Below are positions 1 through 8,814 of a stretch of 64,000 nt of DNA, piece by piece. Source of the stretch: Cohnella mopanensis (GTDB taxonomy: Bacteria; Bacillota; Bacilli; Paenibacillales; Paenibacillaceae); assembly GCF_022352055.1 (NCBI RefSeq), contig NZ_JAKRWM010000009.1, positions 217,661 through 281,660 of the forward strand. The letters are read 5' to 3'. The position numbers and the translations under genes are program-made. How positions within the stretch are numbered: the first letter of the stretch is position 1; each line of letters begins with the position of its first letter. The notes beneath the pieces are model-generated. The model did not search any database. It saw only the letters and a program-made list of their open reading frames with translations, and had not been told where the DNA came from.

Positions 1-304
1 ACGCATGCATAACGCCGGGAACGGTGGATCGGTACGCGCAGTCTTTCGCATCTTGTATGGCAAGCGCGTCGATGTCCGCCCTAAGGGCAATCGTTCGACC
101 CGGCAATTGTCCGTGAAGCTTGGCGACGATTCCGGTTCCCGCTACTCCGCGGCGCACTTCAAGTCCCCAAGAACTCAACAAATCGGCGATTAATCTGGAT
201 GTTTCATGTTCTTCGAAGGAAAGCTCTGGATGTTGATGCAAGTGCCGGCGCCATTTGACCATATCTTCATATAGCGATAACAATGTTTGCTCCTTAACCC
301 TCAT
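1..304 (-). CDS. M20 family amidohydrolase (N-terminal part, runs off the left edge)
   Basis: Partial gene: the start is inside the window and the rest lies left of base 1. The ATG at 304-302 follows a strong GGGAGG site. The visible 101 codons contain the family landmarks in order: WRRHLHQHPELSFEE near residue 20, a RADIDAL segment near residue 75, and GVMHAC at the edge, where the metal-binding Cys/His site of M20 amidohydrolases begins. Enzymes of this family (hippurate hydrolase, N-acyl-amino-acid or N-acetyldiaminopimelate deacetylase types) remove acyl groups from amino acids using a divalent metal. The substrate cannot be told from this fragment. It is divergent from the yugN-like gene. 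Confidence 0.85.
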   Translation of the reverse strand, partial: MRVKEQTLLSLYEDMVKWRRHLHQHPELSFEEHETSRLIADLLSSWGLEVRRGVAGTGIVAKLHGQLPGRTIALRADIDALAIQDAKDCAYRSTVPGVMHA

Positions 305-517
305 GGTGGCGCCTCCCTTCCCGTAATCCGTCTATTTGTACTATTGTATCAGAAAGCGTACCGCTCCGTAACCTTACAAGCAGGGCTAGAGGGGATAATT
401 GTCAATGAACGTTCGAAGTTGTGTGCGTAGGCGGGCTTGCAGAAGAATCGCAAACCGTCTATCATGGAAAGGAAAAGCGCTTATTTTGACCTCAGCGACG
501 ATAAGGGAGGATTATCC

Positions 518-862
518 ATGTTACTTGACAATACCGGATTAAACGGAATGCGCAGCGACCTCGGACATCTGGACGAATCCAGCGACAAATTGGGTTTCGT
601 ACGTTGGCAGTGGGAATATCGCCGCGCTACATATGACCTTAAGTTGCATGACCGGACAAGCGGTCAAGATTTCTTCTTGCGCATCGCGACAAGAGCAGTT
701 GAAGGCAAGCTTGAGAACCCGGATGCTATTCTTGAGGTAGAAGGTGTCTATATCGGACGTGCAACGTTCCCTCACGGACTTGATTATGAATCGCCGATTC
801 CGGCACCGATTCTAAGCTCGGCAACACAGCGTGTGCAGGAATTAAAAAAACTGCTGTCCTAG
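518..862 (+). CDS. yugN: YugN-like family protein
   Basis: A 114-residue soluble protein resembling the Bacillus YugN family, whose function is not known. Recognisable features are a central WQWEYRRATYDLK block, an FFLRIATRAVEG strand-turn motif and a C-terminal FPHGLDYE segment. The reading frame is open further upstream, but the ATG at 518 has an AAGGGAGG site eight bases before it, so the shorter form is preferred. It ends 16 bases before ftsW, so co-transcription is possible. I infer no activity; identification rests on overall pattern similarity. Confidence 0.7.
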   Translation: MLLDNTGLNGMRSDLGHLDESSDKLGFVRWQWEYRRATYDLKLHDRTSGQDFFLRIATRAVEGKLENPDAILEVEGVYIGRATFPHGLDYESPIPAPILSSATQRVQELKKLLS

Positions 863-881
863 CGGCGCGGGGGAATCAGTG

Positions 882-2063
882 ATGAAGACTCCGGAGAGCG
901 GCCAGCGGGGCACGCCAGATTTTCTGTTGCTTATTCTGACGCTTCTGCTCGTGGGTTTCGGTCTTGTCATGGTGTTCAGCGCAAGCTCAAGCATGGCCGT
1001 CTCTAAGCCCGCCTACAACAATGATGCTCTGCATTTCGTGAAGCTTCAATTGATGTGGGTCGGGCTTGGAACGTTTGTGATGCTTGTAATGATGAACATC
1101 CATTTCCAGAAGTACAAGAAGCTGTTTATGCTTTTCTTTATCGGGACGCTAGTTCTGCTCGTTCTAGTTCCAATCATCGGCGAATCGCGAAACGGCGCGA
1201 CGAGCTGGCTGGGAATCGGAGGCTTCGGCGTGCAACCGACGGAGTTCGCCAAGCTGGCCATCATCTTATACTTAGCCGCGATTATCGCGAAGAAGGATGA
1301 GAAGTTCCGCGACTTCAAGCGCGGTCTGCTTCCGGTTATGATCGTGGTCGGCTTCTTCGCCTTCCTGATCATGCTGCAGCCTGACTTCGGTTCCTGCGCG
1401 ATACTCGTCATGTGCGCTTCCGCCATCGTAATTGCCGGAGGCTCGAACCTCAAGCATATCGTGCTTTCATCAGGCGTCCTTCTGGGCCTGGCGGCACTTG
1501 GGACAAGTTTTTACTTTCTTATAAACAGCGATGCCAGTCTAGGTTTCCGGGGAGACCGCTTTACGGCCTTCATGGATCCTTTGGCCGATCAGCAAGGCAC
1601 CGGCTATCACCTGACGCGTTCCCTCGAAGCTTTCGGGCATGGTGGGCTTCTGGGCACCGGCTTAGGCAATAGCGTTCAGAAGCTGTTCTACTTGCCTTAC
1701 GCTTATAACGATTTCATCTTCGCGGTCATCGGAGAAGAGCTAGGGTTCGTTGGCACGACTATATTCATCCTGTTCTATATCGTCTTCTTATGGAGAGCGT
1801 TAATCGTTTCCCTTCGTTGCCCGGACATCTATGGAACGCTGGTCGGAATCGGACTCGTATCCTTGATTGCGATCCAAGCGCTTATCAATATGGGCGGCGT
1901 AAGCGGCGCAATTCCGATTACCGGAGTAACCTTGCCTTTCATTAGCTACGGAGGCTCCTCGATGCTGACCTTGTTAACAGGCATGGGAATTCTGCTTAGC
2001 ATTTCCCGCGAATATAATCGGGTGGAGAAAGAACCGCCATCATCCTATTCCAAAAGAAATTAA
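882..2063 (+). CDS. ftsW: SEDS-family cell-division glycosyltransferase FtsW
   Basis: A polytopic membrane protein of 393 residues with about ten hydrophobic segments, the usual size of SEDS proteins. It carries the family marks: FSASS after the first membrane helix, a GATSWLGIGG region, QPTEFAKL, LQPDFGS and a C-terminal GGVSGAIPITGVTLP with SYGGSS. SEDS proteins polymerise lipid II into glycan strands together with a class B penicillin-binding protein. FtsW, SpoVE and RodA are close paralogues; FtsW is preferred because ylaN lies three genes away, as ylaN-ftsW are neighbours in Bacillus subtilis. A GTG three bases upstream (879) is an alternative start, but ATG 882 has better spacing from the GGGG site. 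Confidence 0.88.
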   Translation: MKTPESGQRGTPDFLLLILTLLLVGFGLVMVFSASSSMAVSKPAYNNDALHFVKLQLMWVGLGTFVMLVMMNIHFQKYKKLFMLFFIGTLVLLVLVPIIGESRNGATSWLGIGGFGVQPTEFAKLAIILYLAAIIAKKDEKFRDFKRGLLPVMIVVGFFAFLIMLQPDFGSCAILVMCASAIVIAGGSNLKHIVLSSGVLLGLAALGTSFYFLINSDASLGFRGDRFTAFMDPLADQQGTGYHLTRSLEAFGHGGLLGTGLGNSVQKLFYLPYAYNDFIFAVIGEELGFVGTTIFILFYIVFLWRALIVSLRCPDIYGTLVGIGLVSLIAIQALINMGGVSGAIPITGVTLPFISYGGSSMLTLLTGMGILLSISREYNRVEKEPPSSYSKRN

Positions 2064-2064
2064 A

Positions 2065-2108
2065 AAAAACGTGATTAAGCTGCCCTAAGGCTGCTCGATC
2101 ACGTTTTT
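2065..2108. terminator. Bidirectional terminator between ftsW and the Asp23-like gene
   Basis: An 11-base-pair perfect stem (AAAAACGTGAT with ATCACGTTTTT) flanked by A and T runs sits between two converging genes, so it can end transcription in both directions. Confidence 0.8.
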
Positions 2109-2121
2109 CTTTTGAATCCCT

Positions 2122-2499
2122 TTACTTAACCCGGTGAGCCTCTTCCGTCTCCTCGTCTTTGAAAGCAACGCCTTCTACCTTGACGTTCACTTCCACGACG
2201 GTAAGGCCGGTCATATTCTCAACCGCTTCCCGAACATTATCTTGTAGTCGGCGCCCGACTTCTTGAATCGGAATTCCGTATTGAACCACGATTCTCAAGT
2301 CAATGGCCGCTTCAACTTGTCCTACTTCTACGGAAACGCCCTTCTGCGCGTTACGACCGCTAAGCCTTTTGGCTAAGCCTTCCGAAATTCCGCCCGACAT
2401 AGCGGCGACTCCAGGTGTTTCCAATGCCGCTAATCCGGCAATCGTAGCTACGACATCATCAGAAATTCGAATTAAACCTTGCTGCATCTCTTCCGTCAT
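2122..2499 (-). CDS. Asp23/Gls24 family envelope stress protein
   Basis: A 125-residue protein of the Asp23/Gls24 family. It has the typical N-terminal GLIRISDDVVATIAGLAALE helix, a glycine-rich GVAAMSGG turn and a C-terminal VEVNVKVEGV strand. Family members such as Asp23 of Staphylococcus and YloU/YqhY of Bacillus lie under the membrane or influence envelope and lipid homeostasis; this is family knowledge, not visible here. The start has a GGGAGAG site about ten bases upstream. It is the only gene in its transcription unit and converges on ftsW. Confidence 0.85.
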   Translation of the reverse strand: MTEEMQQGLIRISDDVVATIAGLAALETPGVAAMSGGISEGLAKRLSGRNAQKGVSVEVGQVEAAIDLRIVVQYGIPIQEVGRRLQDNVREAVENMTGLTVVEVNVKVEGVAFKDEETEEAHRVK

Positions 2500-2702
2500 G
2501 GCGGCTCACTCTCCCGAACCCGTTATGATTACATTGTAATGGAAGACTAGCCCATAATCAACCGTAAGCGATGCCAACCTCGCCTCTTATTGAACTTTAG
2601 AACCTCTGTTTACTTAACATTATTTATTGGGTATAGTAAGAAATGCCATTTGCTTCTAAATTTAGAGGTTGTTCAAAAATGTATCCGCGATGAGGTGTTC
2701 GT

Positions 2703-3764
2703 TTGTTGAAAAAAATGTTCTTTCCTCTTCTTATCGCTACGTTCGCCCTAAGTGCCTTGTCCCATTTCATGCATTGGGGAGCGGAGCTTGAATTCGCGTT
2801 CGCGGGATTGGCTATTCTATTCGCCGCCGGACTCCTCGGCAAAGCGACGGAATCCGTAGCCCATTACGCAGGACAGCGGCTTGGCGGGTTTCTCAACGCG
2901 ACGTTCGGTAACGCGGCGGAGCTTATCATAGCTATCTTCCTCATCAAGGAAGGATTATTCGATATCGTCAAAGCGAGCTTAACGGGCGCGATTATCGGTA
3001 ATCTCCTGCTCGTTCTCGGCGCAAGCGCCTTGGCCGGAGGATTAAAATTCAAAGAGCAGAAGTTTAATAAGCATCTCGCCAGCCAGAACGCTTCTCTCAT
3101 GCTTCTAGGGATCATCGCCTTGTTCGTTCCCGCCATTTTCGTCAAAACCGAGCATATTTCCGAACAAAATACGATGACGATCAGTATTGTGGTCGCAGCG
3201 TTTCTCATTCTCGCTTATGTCGGATGGCTGGTTTACTCGATGTTTACTCACAAAGACATGCTTGAGGATCATGTGGAGATGCAGCCCGACCACGGAGAGG
3301 AGCCGGCCTGGTCCAAAGGAAAGTCGGTTGTATTCCTGATCGTCGCCACCGTGATGGTTGCTTTCATAAGCGAATGGCTTGTCCATACGCTGGATACTTT
3401 CTCCGCTCGCTTCGGACTATCCGAATTGTTCGTCGGCGCTTTCGTTGTCGCTATCGTTGGAAACGCGGCGGAGCACAGCGCAGCCATTATGCTGGCCCTG
3501 AAGAACAAGATGGGAGCCGCCGTAGAGATCGCCGTCGGAAGCAGCTTGCAAATCGCGCTTTTCGTCGCACCGGTGCTCGTGTTCATCAGCTTGCTGTTCG
3601 GCAACGAAATGAACCTCATCTTCACACCGATCGAACTAGCCGCGATCGGCGTCTCGGTTCTCATCGCGACCTCTATTTCCAGAGACGGTGCGACAACCTG
3701 GTTTGAAGGAAAGCTGCTTCTGATCGTCTATATCATTCTGGGCGTATCCTTTTATTTCGTATAG
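2703..3764 (+). CDS. Calcium/proton antiporter, CaCA superfamily (CAX type)
   Basis: A 353-residue polytopic membrane protein with about eleven hydrophobic segments. The two alpha-repeat signatures of cation/Ca2+ exchangers are present: FGNAAELIIAIF near residue 70 in the first half and VGNAAEHSAAIM near residue 255 in the second. An acidic hydrophilic stretch rich in His, Asp and Glu (about 180-200) separates the halves, as usual in CAX proteins. It probably exports Ca2+ in exchange for protons, like Bacillus YfkE. Two adjacent TTG codons (2703 and 2706) can serve as start behind GAGGTG; ATG is absent. The start choice is therefore uncertain by one codon. Confidence 0.87.
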   Translation: MLKKMFFPLLIATFALSALSHFMHWGAELEFAFAGLAILFAAGLLGKATESVAHYAGQRLGGFLNATFGNAAELIIAIFLIKEGLFDIVKASLTGAIIGNLLLVLGASALAGGLKFKEQKFNKHLASQNASLMLLGIIALFVPAIFVKTEHISEQNTMTISIVVAAFLILAYVGWLVYSMFTHKDMLEDHVEMQPDHGEEPAWSKGKSVVFLIVATVMVAFISEWLVHTLDTFSARFGLSELFVGAFVVAIVGNAAEHSAAIMLALKNKMGAAVEIAVGSSLQIALFVAPVLVFISLLFGNEMNLIFTPIELAAIGVSVLIATSISRDGATTWFEGKLLLIVYIILGVSFYFV

Positions 3765-3815
3765 GAGCAACCGATCGACCGGGTAGACGAATGGATTCTC
3801 TAACACATTCCACGC

Positions 3816-3857
3816 AAAAAAAGAAGAGCAGCAACCCTATGGGTGCTACTCTTCTTT
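3816..3857. terminator. Bidirectional terminator between the antiporter and ylaN
   Basis: AAAGAAGAG-AGCA pairs with TGCT-CTCTTCTTT around a short CCCTATGGG loop, with A and T tracts on both sides. The hairpin overlaps the last codons of ylaN, which is common for short converging units. Confidence 0.75.
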
Positions 3858-4136
3858 CGTTTCCAACGCTTCGTATAAAATCGCCAGATTCCGTTCCAAC
3901 TGGCTGATCAGCAATTTGCCCGCGCCTTCCTCAACCAGTCCTGTCCTAACCGCGAAATCAACCGCTCTCGAGAAGCCGTACATCTGGGTGTCCAGCACTT
4001 CTTCATATAGCGGGCATTTGCGGGTCGTCAGATTTTCCATCTGGATCGCGATCAACTTCTCGATTTTGTCGGCATCTTCCTGAAGCAGACGTTGAGCCTT
4101 TTCATTAAGATCGATCTTGGTATCCGATGCTGCCAT
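3846..4136 (-). CDS. ylaN: YlaN family protein (Fur-antagonist type)
   Basis: A 96-residue protein that closely follows the Bacillus YlaN pattern, including the invariant-looking CPLYEEVLDTQM core near residue 45 and the SRAVDFAVRTGLV helix. In Bacillus and Staphylococcus YlaN is needed under iron limitation and has been reported to bind the iron regulator Fur; that is literature knowledge. The frame is open for seven more codons upstream, but the ATG at 4136 is preceded by GGGGGAG at good spacing, whereas the upstream ATG has none. Its presence a few kilobases from a Fur box and a ferritin gene is suggestive but not proof of a shared circuit. Confidence 0.88.
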   Translation of the reverse strand: MAASDTKIDLNEKAQRLLQEDADKIEKLIAIQMENLTTRKCPLYEEVLDTQMYGFSRAVDFAVRTGLVEEGAGKLLISQLERNLAILYEALETKEE

Positions 4137-4279
4137 TCCCACTCCCCCTGTGCCCATACTACCGATAAAGAGCGAGCCCCCGCGCCTATGTTAATGCGTA
4201 GCACGCTAGCCGTCTCTAGCTATCCCTTTTATATTAGACGATATTGCTCAGAAGTACAAGATCACTGGACCCCTTTATA

Positions 4280-4310
4280 CAAAAACACCTCGCCCAACCG
4301 GACGAGATGT
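4280..4310 (-). terminator. Terminator of the HPr-like gene
   Basis: On the minus strand ACATCTCG pairs with CGAGGTGT (one G-U pair) across a ten-base loop and is followed by five T residues. Confidence 0.6.
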
Positions 4311-4344
4311 CTCATTGTTAACTATTATTCCGTTAGTTTGCTGC

Positions 4345-4584
4345 CTATTCCACAACTTTAACGTTCAAGCTATGTTTGGCGAAAATCGCGCCCAGTTCCT
4401 TCTTCGCCTCTTCAGCATCCGGTCCATGAACATGAAGTTCATAAGAAAGGTTGCCTACGAGCGTCGTAAACAATCCAAGGATACTTTTGACGTCGATGTA
4501 CTTGTTCTCAGCTTGAAGAACGATGGATGAACGAAACTTATTAGCGGTTTGGGACAATTCAACAATAGCCGCATTATTAGACAT
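4345..4584 (-). CDS. HPr-like domain protein lacking the phosphorylatable histidine
   Basis: A 79-residue protein that aligns with HPr/Crh from helix 1 onward: SQTANKF matches the helix 1 end (VQTASKF in HPr) and VDVKSILG-like IDVKSILGLF matches the Ser46 region, so the regulatory serine site is kept. The N-terminal strand and the His15 loop (HARPA in HPr) are missing: the protein starts with MSNNAAIVEL. AGGAGG lies at proper spacing before this ATG, so the truncation appears real and not a start error. It carries an extra C-terminal segment ending LNVKVVE that looks like a beta strand. It cannot act as a normal PTS phosphocarrier; a Crh-like regulatory role is a possibility only. Confidence 0.7.
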   Translation of the reverse strand: MSNNAAIVELSQTANKFRSSIVLQAENKYIDVKSILGLFTTLVGNLSYELHVHGPDAEEAKKELGAIFAKHSLNVKVVE

Positions 4585-4667
4585 AGTATCCCTCCTAAAT
4601 TTTAGGCAAAATCAATCTCTTTCACATCATACCTTGTTCCCCTAAATTCACGCAAGAGGAGAATGTA

Positions 4668-5783
4668 TTATTTCAAAGAATCCGGGTTCAAGCCTTCGAG
4701 TTCCGGAATCACGAATAAGCCGTCCTTACGGATAAGCACATCGTCGAAATACACTTCTCCCCCGCCGTATTCCGGCCTTTGAATAAGCACGAGATCCCAG
4801 TGGATGGAAGAACGGTTGCCGTTGTCGGTTACCTCGTAGGCTTGCCCTGGCGTAAAATGTAAGCTTCCGGCGATCTTCTCGTCGAACAGCGTATCCTTCA
4901 TCGGGTGCAGAATGTACGGATTGAAGCCGAGGCTAAACTCCCCAATATGGCGCGCTCCATCATCGCTATCGAGCAACGCGTTAATTCGGTCCGTGTCATT
5001 CGCGGTCGCTTCGATAATTTTCCCGTTCTTGAACGTGAACTTGATATTCTCGTAAGTAAATCCGTTGTATACGCTTGGCGTATTATAAGCAATCGTACCG
5101 TTGACGGAATCGCGAACCGGACACGAATACACTTCTCCATCCGGAATATTGCGCTCTCCGGAGCATTTCTGGGCTCCGATCCCTTTAATCGAGAACGTTA
5201 GATCGGTGTCTGGCGCGACGATACGCACCTTATCCGTACGGCTCATCAGCTGTTGCAGAGGGTCCATGGCTCGATCCATTTTCGCGTAATCTAGGTTGCA
5301 GACGTCGAAATAAAAGTCCTCGAAAGCTTCCGTGCTCATGTTGGCCAACTGGGCCATGGAGCTGTTCGGATAACGCAGGACGACCCACTTGGTTTTCTTG
5401 ACCCGTTGCTCCATATGTACGGGATGCCTGTGAATTCGATCGTACATTTTCATTTTGTCCGCCGGAACGTCCGCAAGCTCGTTCACGTTCTCTCCAGCCC
5501 TAATTCCAATGTAACCCTGCATTTGCTTCATTCTCTCCAGGTCATAAGAAGCCCAAGTCGCCAACTGTTCCTCGTTCGCGCAGTTAAGCAAAGTTCGCAG
5601 TACGGAGCGGTCCTCGATTTCTACGAAAGGATTACCGCCTAGGCGTGCCACCTCCTCGATCAAGCACTTGAGCAATTCGCGTTCGGAGCCTATCATTTCA
5701 ATAAGGACGTTATCTCCCGGTTGAACCTTAACGGAATATCCCGCAAGATTAGCTGCTAATTTCTGTAGTCGTGAATCTCTCAT
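4668..5783 (-). CDS. ampS: M29 family metallo-aminopeptidase (AmpS type)
   Basis: A 371-residue cytoplasmic peptidase, the normal length of the M29 (thermophilic aminopeptidase) family. Likely metal ligands fall in GERNIPDGEV near residue 215, ARHIGEFSLG near 280, HFTPGQAY near 310 and SSIHWDLV near 330. The N-terminal domain holds the PGDNVLIE motif of the family. Members release N-terminal amino acids with broad specificity using Co2+, Zn2+ or Mn2+. The start ATG has AGGAGAG nine bases upstream. It is followed 30 bases downstream on the same strand by no further gene, and the lipoprotein gene lies just upstream of it. Confidence 0.9.
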   Translation of the reverse strand: MRDSRLQKLAANLAGYSVKVQPGDNVLIEMIGSERELLKCLIEEVARLGGNPFVEIEDRSVLRTLLNCANEEQLATWASYDLERMKQMQGYIGIRAGENVNELADVPADKMKMYDRIHRHPVHMEQRVKKTKWVVLRYPNSSMAQLANMSTEAFEDFYFDVCNLDYAKMDRAMDPLQQLMSRTDKVRIVAPDTDLTFSIKGIGAQKCSGERNIPDGEVYSCPVRDSVNGTIAYNTPSVYNGFTYENIKFTFKNGKIIEATANDTDRINALLDSDDGARHIGEFSLGFNPYILHPMKDTLFDEKIAGSLHFTPGQAYEVTDNGNRSSIHWDLVLIQRPEYGGGEVYFDDVLIRKDGLFVIPELEGLNPDSLK

Positions 5784-5813
5784 CCCAACAACTCTCCTTT
5801 AGTTAACTCTTTT

Positions 5814-6554
5814 TTACTTCTTCATTGTACCACCTTGCCCTTTAAGGATAAAATTTGTTTCCGATATTCGTTTCTCCTTGCACGGTTTGCCATTCCAATC
5901 ATACGATAGCTCCGTTTCTTCCTTCAGACGAGACGGAAACCAGCTTTTCGGATTCGCAGTCCATTGGCATACCGTCGACACCTTCAAGGTTGTCAGCGCC
6001 TTTTCTAGCCTCGCCTCAGAAGTCCGCAATACTTCCTCCGCTTTTACGGGATCGCCTCGCAGAAGGTCTTTATCGGCGCGCAGAAGCGTAAATTCCTCCT
6101 TCAACTGTTTGACGACCCTTTCCTTGGCCGTAACATCGTCTAACTTAATCTGCATGCGAATCGGCCGGTCCGAGCTCGGTTCCTCGACATAAGAAATCGT
6201 TGCGTTAGTCGCTTTAACCGATTCAAGCAATTGCAGAGGACGATAAGTGATCGTTTTCTCGTTTATACTGGACTGCGATATGCCAGTCGGCGTTTTCCAC
6301 TGCATGTCCAGCTTACCGTGCATGGTAACTTCTCCCTTATAAGCCGCTCTCCCCCCGACCACGCCTCCGGGATCGAGCACGGATACTTCTCCCGCGAACT
6401 GATAGCTCTCGCTTCCGGATAGCGCGGAAGCGGACAATGCCAACGCATCCCTTGCCGACAAGGAGGCCGGGTTAGTCATGCAACCCTGCATGCTAATCAT
6501 GAACATTAGCCCTATCCCTGTTAGGTTCGCTATTGTTCTTATTGTACTCCACAT
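5814..6554 (-). CDS. Putative lipoprotein of unknown function
   Basis: A 246-residue exported protein. Residues 1-24 form a signal peptide with a lipobox-like MISMQGC, suggesting lipid attachment at Cys25. The rest is hydrophilic, with predicted strands in the first half (EVSVLDPGG, GEVTMHGKLDMQW) and a charged helical segment near 135-185. It resembles lipoproteins that carry hydrophobic cargo or sense the envelope, but I recognise no named family. A clear AGGGGAG site precedes the ATG. It lies upstream of the M29 peptidase with a 30-base gap and may be co-transcribed with it. Confidence 0.65.
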   Translation of the reverse strand: MWSTIRTIANLTGIGLMFMISMQGCMTNPASLSARDALALSASALSGSESYQFAGEVSVLDPGGVVGGRAAYKGEVTMHGKLDMQWKTPTGISQSSINEKTITYRPLQLLESVKATNATISYVEEPSSDRPIRMQIKLDDVTAKERVVKQLKEEFTLLRADKDLLRGDPVKAEEVLRTSEARLEKALTTLKVSTVCQWTANPKSWFPSRLKEETELSYDWNGKPCKEKRISETNFILKGQGGTMKK

Positions 6555-6623
6555 AAGATTCTCCCCTTTCGCTTCGTATGCTCTCCCCTTTTACCACGAC
6601 TATACGCGAATAATGGACACAAC

Positions 6624-6662
6624 AAAAAAGCTTGCTTAAGTCCGTTGACTTAAAGCAAGCTT
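6624..6662 (-). terminator. Terminator of the GGDEF gene
   Basis: Long stem AAGCTTGCTTAAGT/ACTTAAAGCAAGCTT with a six-base loop; on the minus strand it is followed by a run of T, just beyond the end of the diguanylate cyclase gene. Confidence 0.8.
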
Positions 6663-6676
6663 ATTCTCATTTTAGA

Positions 6677-8653
6677 CTAACCGACCACAATGCAGTTCCG
6701 ACCTTGGTGCTTAGCTTCGTACAGCGCCATGTCGGCCTTGTAGAACAACGATTCAACGCTAATCTTCTCATCCGCAAGACGCCACTCCGAGATTCCGCAC
6801 GATACCGTTACTTGCGGGTTCGTCTCCGATTCGACCCGTTGCCGAATTCTCTCTGCGACCCGCTCCGTCTTCTCCAGACCGAGCAACGGCAAATAGATGG
6901 CCAGCTCTTCCCCGCCCCACCGCGCGGCGATGTCGCTATCGCGAATCGAGGAACGAATAATTCCGCTCACCTGGATGAGGATATCGTCACCGACTTGGTG
7001 CCCGTAAGTGTCGTTGATTTTCTTGAAATGATCAATATCGACGACGATGAGCGAACCCGAATTGTCTCTGAGCTGTTTGCGTCCAATTCTTTCATTGAGG
7101 TAGTGGCGGGCAAATAACCCGGTTAGATTATCCGTAATGACCATTTTACGTACTTTCGCATGCAAAGTGGCATTCGACATAGCCAGTCCTAAATGCGCGG
7201 ACAATACTTGCAACAGCTTGTAATTGTCATACGAAAAATGGTTCGGTTCGTACTTCGTGATAAGGACCGCACCTATGACTTCCCCGTTAAGCAACAAAGG
7301 AGCCGCCAATAGCGATCTCGAATTCGTTACGTCCATCAGTTGCGAAGCTACAGGTGTAGCCGAGCAATAGTCGGATAAGATAATGGGCTCCTTCGTCGAC
7401 CACATCACGCCGCAAAAGCCGTAATCCTTGGAATAGGTTTCTCCAAGCATCTCCGTTACATTAGCAGACATCACGACAAATTGCTGGGTATCCACGTCGA
7501 ACTGGAGAATGCAACAGAAATCCGATTTAAAAATGCCGAGCAATTCGGCCGACGCAAACTGCATCGTATCCGATAATTTCAAGCTGCTGTTGAGCCGCTG
7601 GGTCAGTTCGTTGATCAGGCGCAATTCTCCGACCAAAATGTTCGCTTGCTCATGGAGCTTCGCTTTCTCGAATGCCGCGCCTGCCGATGCAGCCAGCATC
7701 GACAAGAAACTGATATCCGCCTCGTCGAATTCGCTTTCCGGCAAATCTAGTCTCAGAACGCCGTAGACGCCTTGTTTACCGGACAAGGGTACGGCTAACT
7801 TATGACGGCCTCCGTAACGGTCTTCGCGAATTTTTCCGTCCACGAATGCAGACTTGCATAAATCCATGTCGTTCAAATGGAAAGCTAACGGCTTGACCTT
7901 TTCATTCGGACTATTATAGTCTTGGGATAAGAACAAATCCGCTTTACAAATCGGATACAGCTGTTCAAGGCTGTCCAGTACTTCGGACAGAACGTTCTCC
8001 ACGTCTATATGATCGTTTAGCCGGCGCATGACGTCGAAGAGAATATCTCTCCGGCTTTCCTCTTTCATGGATAGCTTGCGTTCCCTTAAGAGGCCACCAA
8101 CGAATAAATTTTCAAAATGACGATAAATACAGCTTCTAATATGTAAGGCAGCCGCTTGAAGCAGCTTCAGATCGCCCGCTTGTGCCATACCCGCCGGCAA
8201 TAAGCAAGCAACCACTGCGCAAGGAAATCCTGTCGTTCGCGTAAATATAGGAACTGCAATTGAATCGAACGCTTTAAGCCTGAAATGTTGATGCTCCTCG
8301 GCGCGCATTAAGGTAGGACGACACGTCTCAAGCGCCGTACTGGCTGCCGTTGGCCCTATCCGATCTGGACTCCAAGACGCGATATTGGATTCGTTGTCTT
8401 CCATTTGCCCGGCGGATATGCATGTTCCATCCGGATGCAATAACGATAATTGTCCGCCTAACCACGGAAAACCATCAACGTCTTCCCGCCACTCCGAATA
8501 GCTGCAAACCAATAAAGAATGGATATAGGGGAGATCCGCTTCCGTTAGATCTTGCTTTTGCAACCATCCCGGCAGCTGCTGACGGGTGCGGGTTGGATTC
8601 TCTAGATCCTCTAGCACGTCCTGTTGCTGCTGCGTTTTTCTTTTATTGACCAT
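6677..8653 (-). CDS. GAF-domain diguanylate cyclase
   Basis: A 658-residue soluble signalling protein. The C-terminal 160 residues are a GGDEF domain with the active-site form GGEEL at about residue 580 and a preceding DIDHFKKINDTYGH metal/substrate region, so it should make cyclic di-GMP from GTP. Two GAF-like regions precede it (about 205-330 and 345-500), the second with ILSDYCS and LLAAPLLLNGEVIGA. The N-terminal 190 residues resemble a further sensor module. No transmembrane segment is evident. The frame is open nine codons upstream to a GTG, but ATG 8653 has GGAGG at good distance. No EEL or HD-GYP partner lies nearby. Confidence 0.88.
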   Translation of the reverse strand: MVNKRKTQQQQDVLEDLENPTRTRQQLPGWLQKQDLTEADLPYIHSLLVCSYSEWREDVDGFPWLGGQLSLLHPDGTCISAGQMEDNESNIASWSPDRIGPTAASTALETCRPTLMRAEEHQHFRLKAFDSIAVPIFTRTTGFPCAVVACLLPAGMAQAGDLKLLQAAALHIRSCIYRHFENLFVGGLLRERKLSMKEESRRDILFDVMRRLNDHIDVENVLSEVLDSLEQLYPICKADLFLSQDYNSPNEKVKPLAFHLNDMDLCKSAFVDGKIREDRYGGRHKLAVPLSGKQGVYGVLRLDLPESEFDEADISFLSMLAASAGAAFEKAKLHEQANILVGELRLINELTQRLNSSLKLSDTMQFASAELLGIFKSDFCCILQFDVDTQQFVVMSANVTEMLGETYSKDYGFCGVMWSTKEPIILSDYCSATPVASQLMDVTNSRSLLAAPLLLNGEVIGAVLITKYEPNHFSYDNYKLLQVLSAHLGLAMSNATLHAKVRKMVITDNLTGLFARHYLNERIGRKQLRDNSGSLIVVDIDHFKKINDTYGHQVGDDILIQVSGIIRSSIRDSDIAARWGGEELAIYLPLLGLEKTERVAERIRQRVESETNPQVTVSCGISEWRLADEKISVESLFYKADMALYEAKHQGRNCIVVG

Positions 8654-8780
8654 ACCCGACACCTCCGCCCCGATGTCCACTTTCCTTAACTATACAATGA
8701 AACAGTGATTTTTGCACTAGGTTCATAGAAGTCTTTAGACCTATTTCTCAAAAAAAGATGATAGGTTCTAACTTAGTAGC

Positions 8781-8808
8781 TTGACAATTGCTCACAGTTT
8801 CTTATAAT
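8781..8808 (+). promoter_or_regulatory. Sigma-A promoter of rpsD
   Basis: A consensus -35 TTGACA (8781-8786) and -10 TATAAT (8803-8808) are separated by 16 bases, about 170 bases upstream of rpsD, which leaves room for a structured leader. Confidence 0.8.
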
Positions 8809-8814
8809 ATAACT

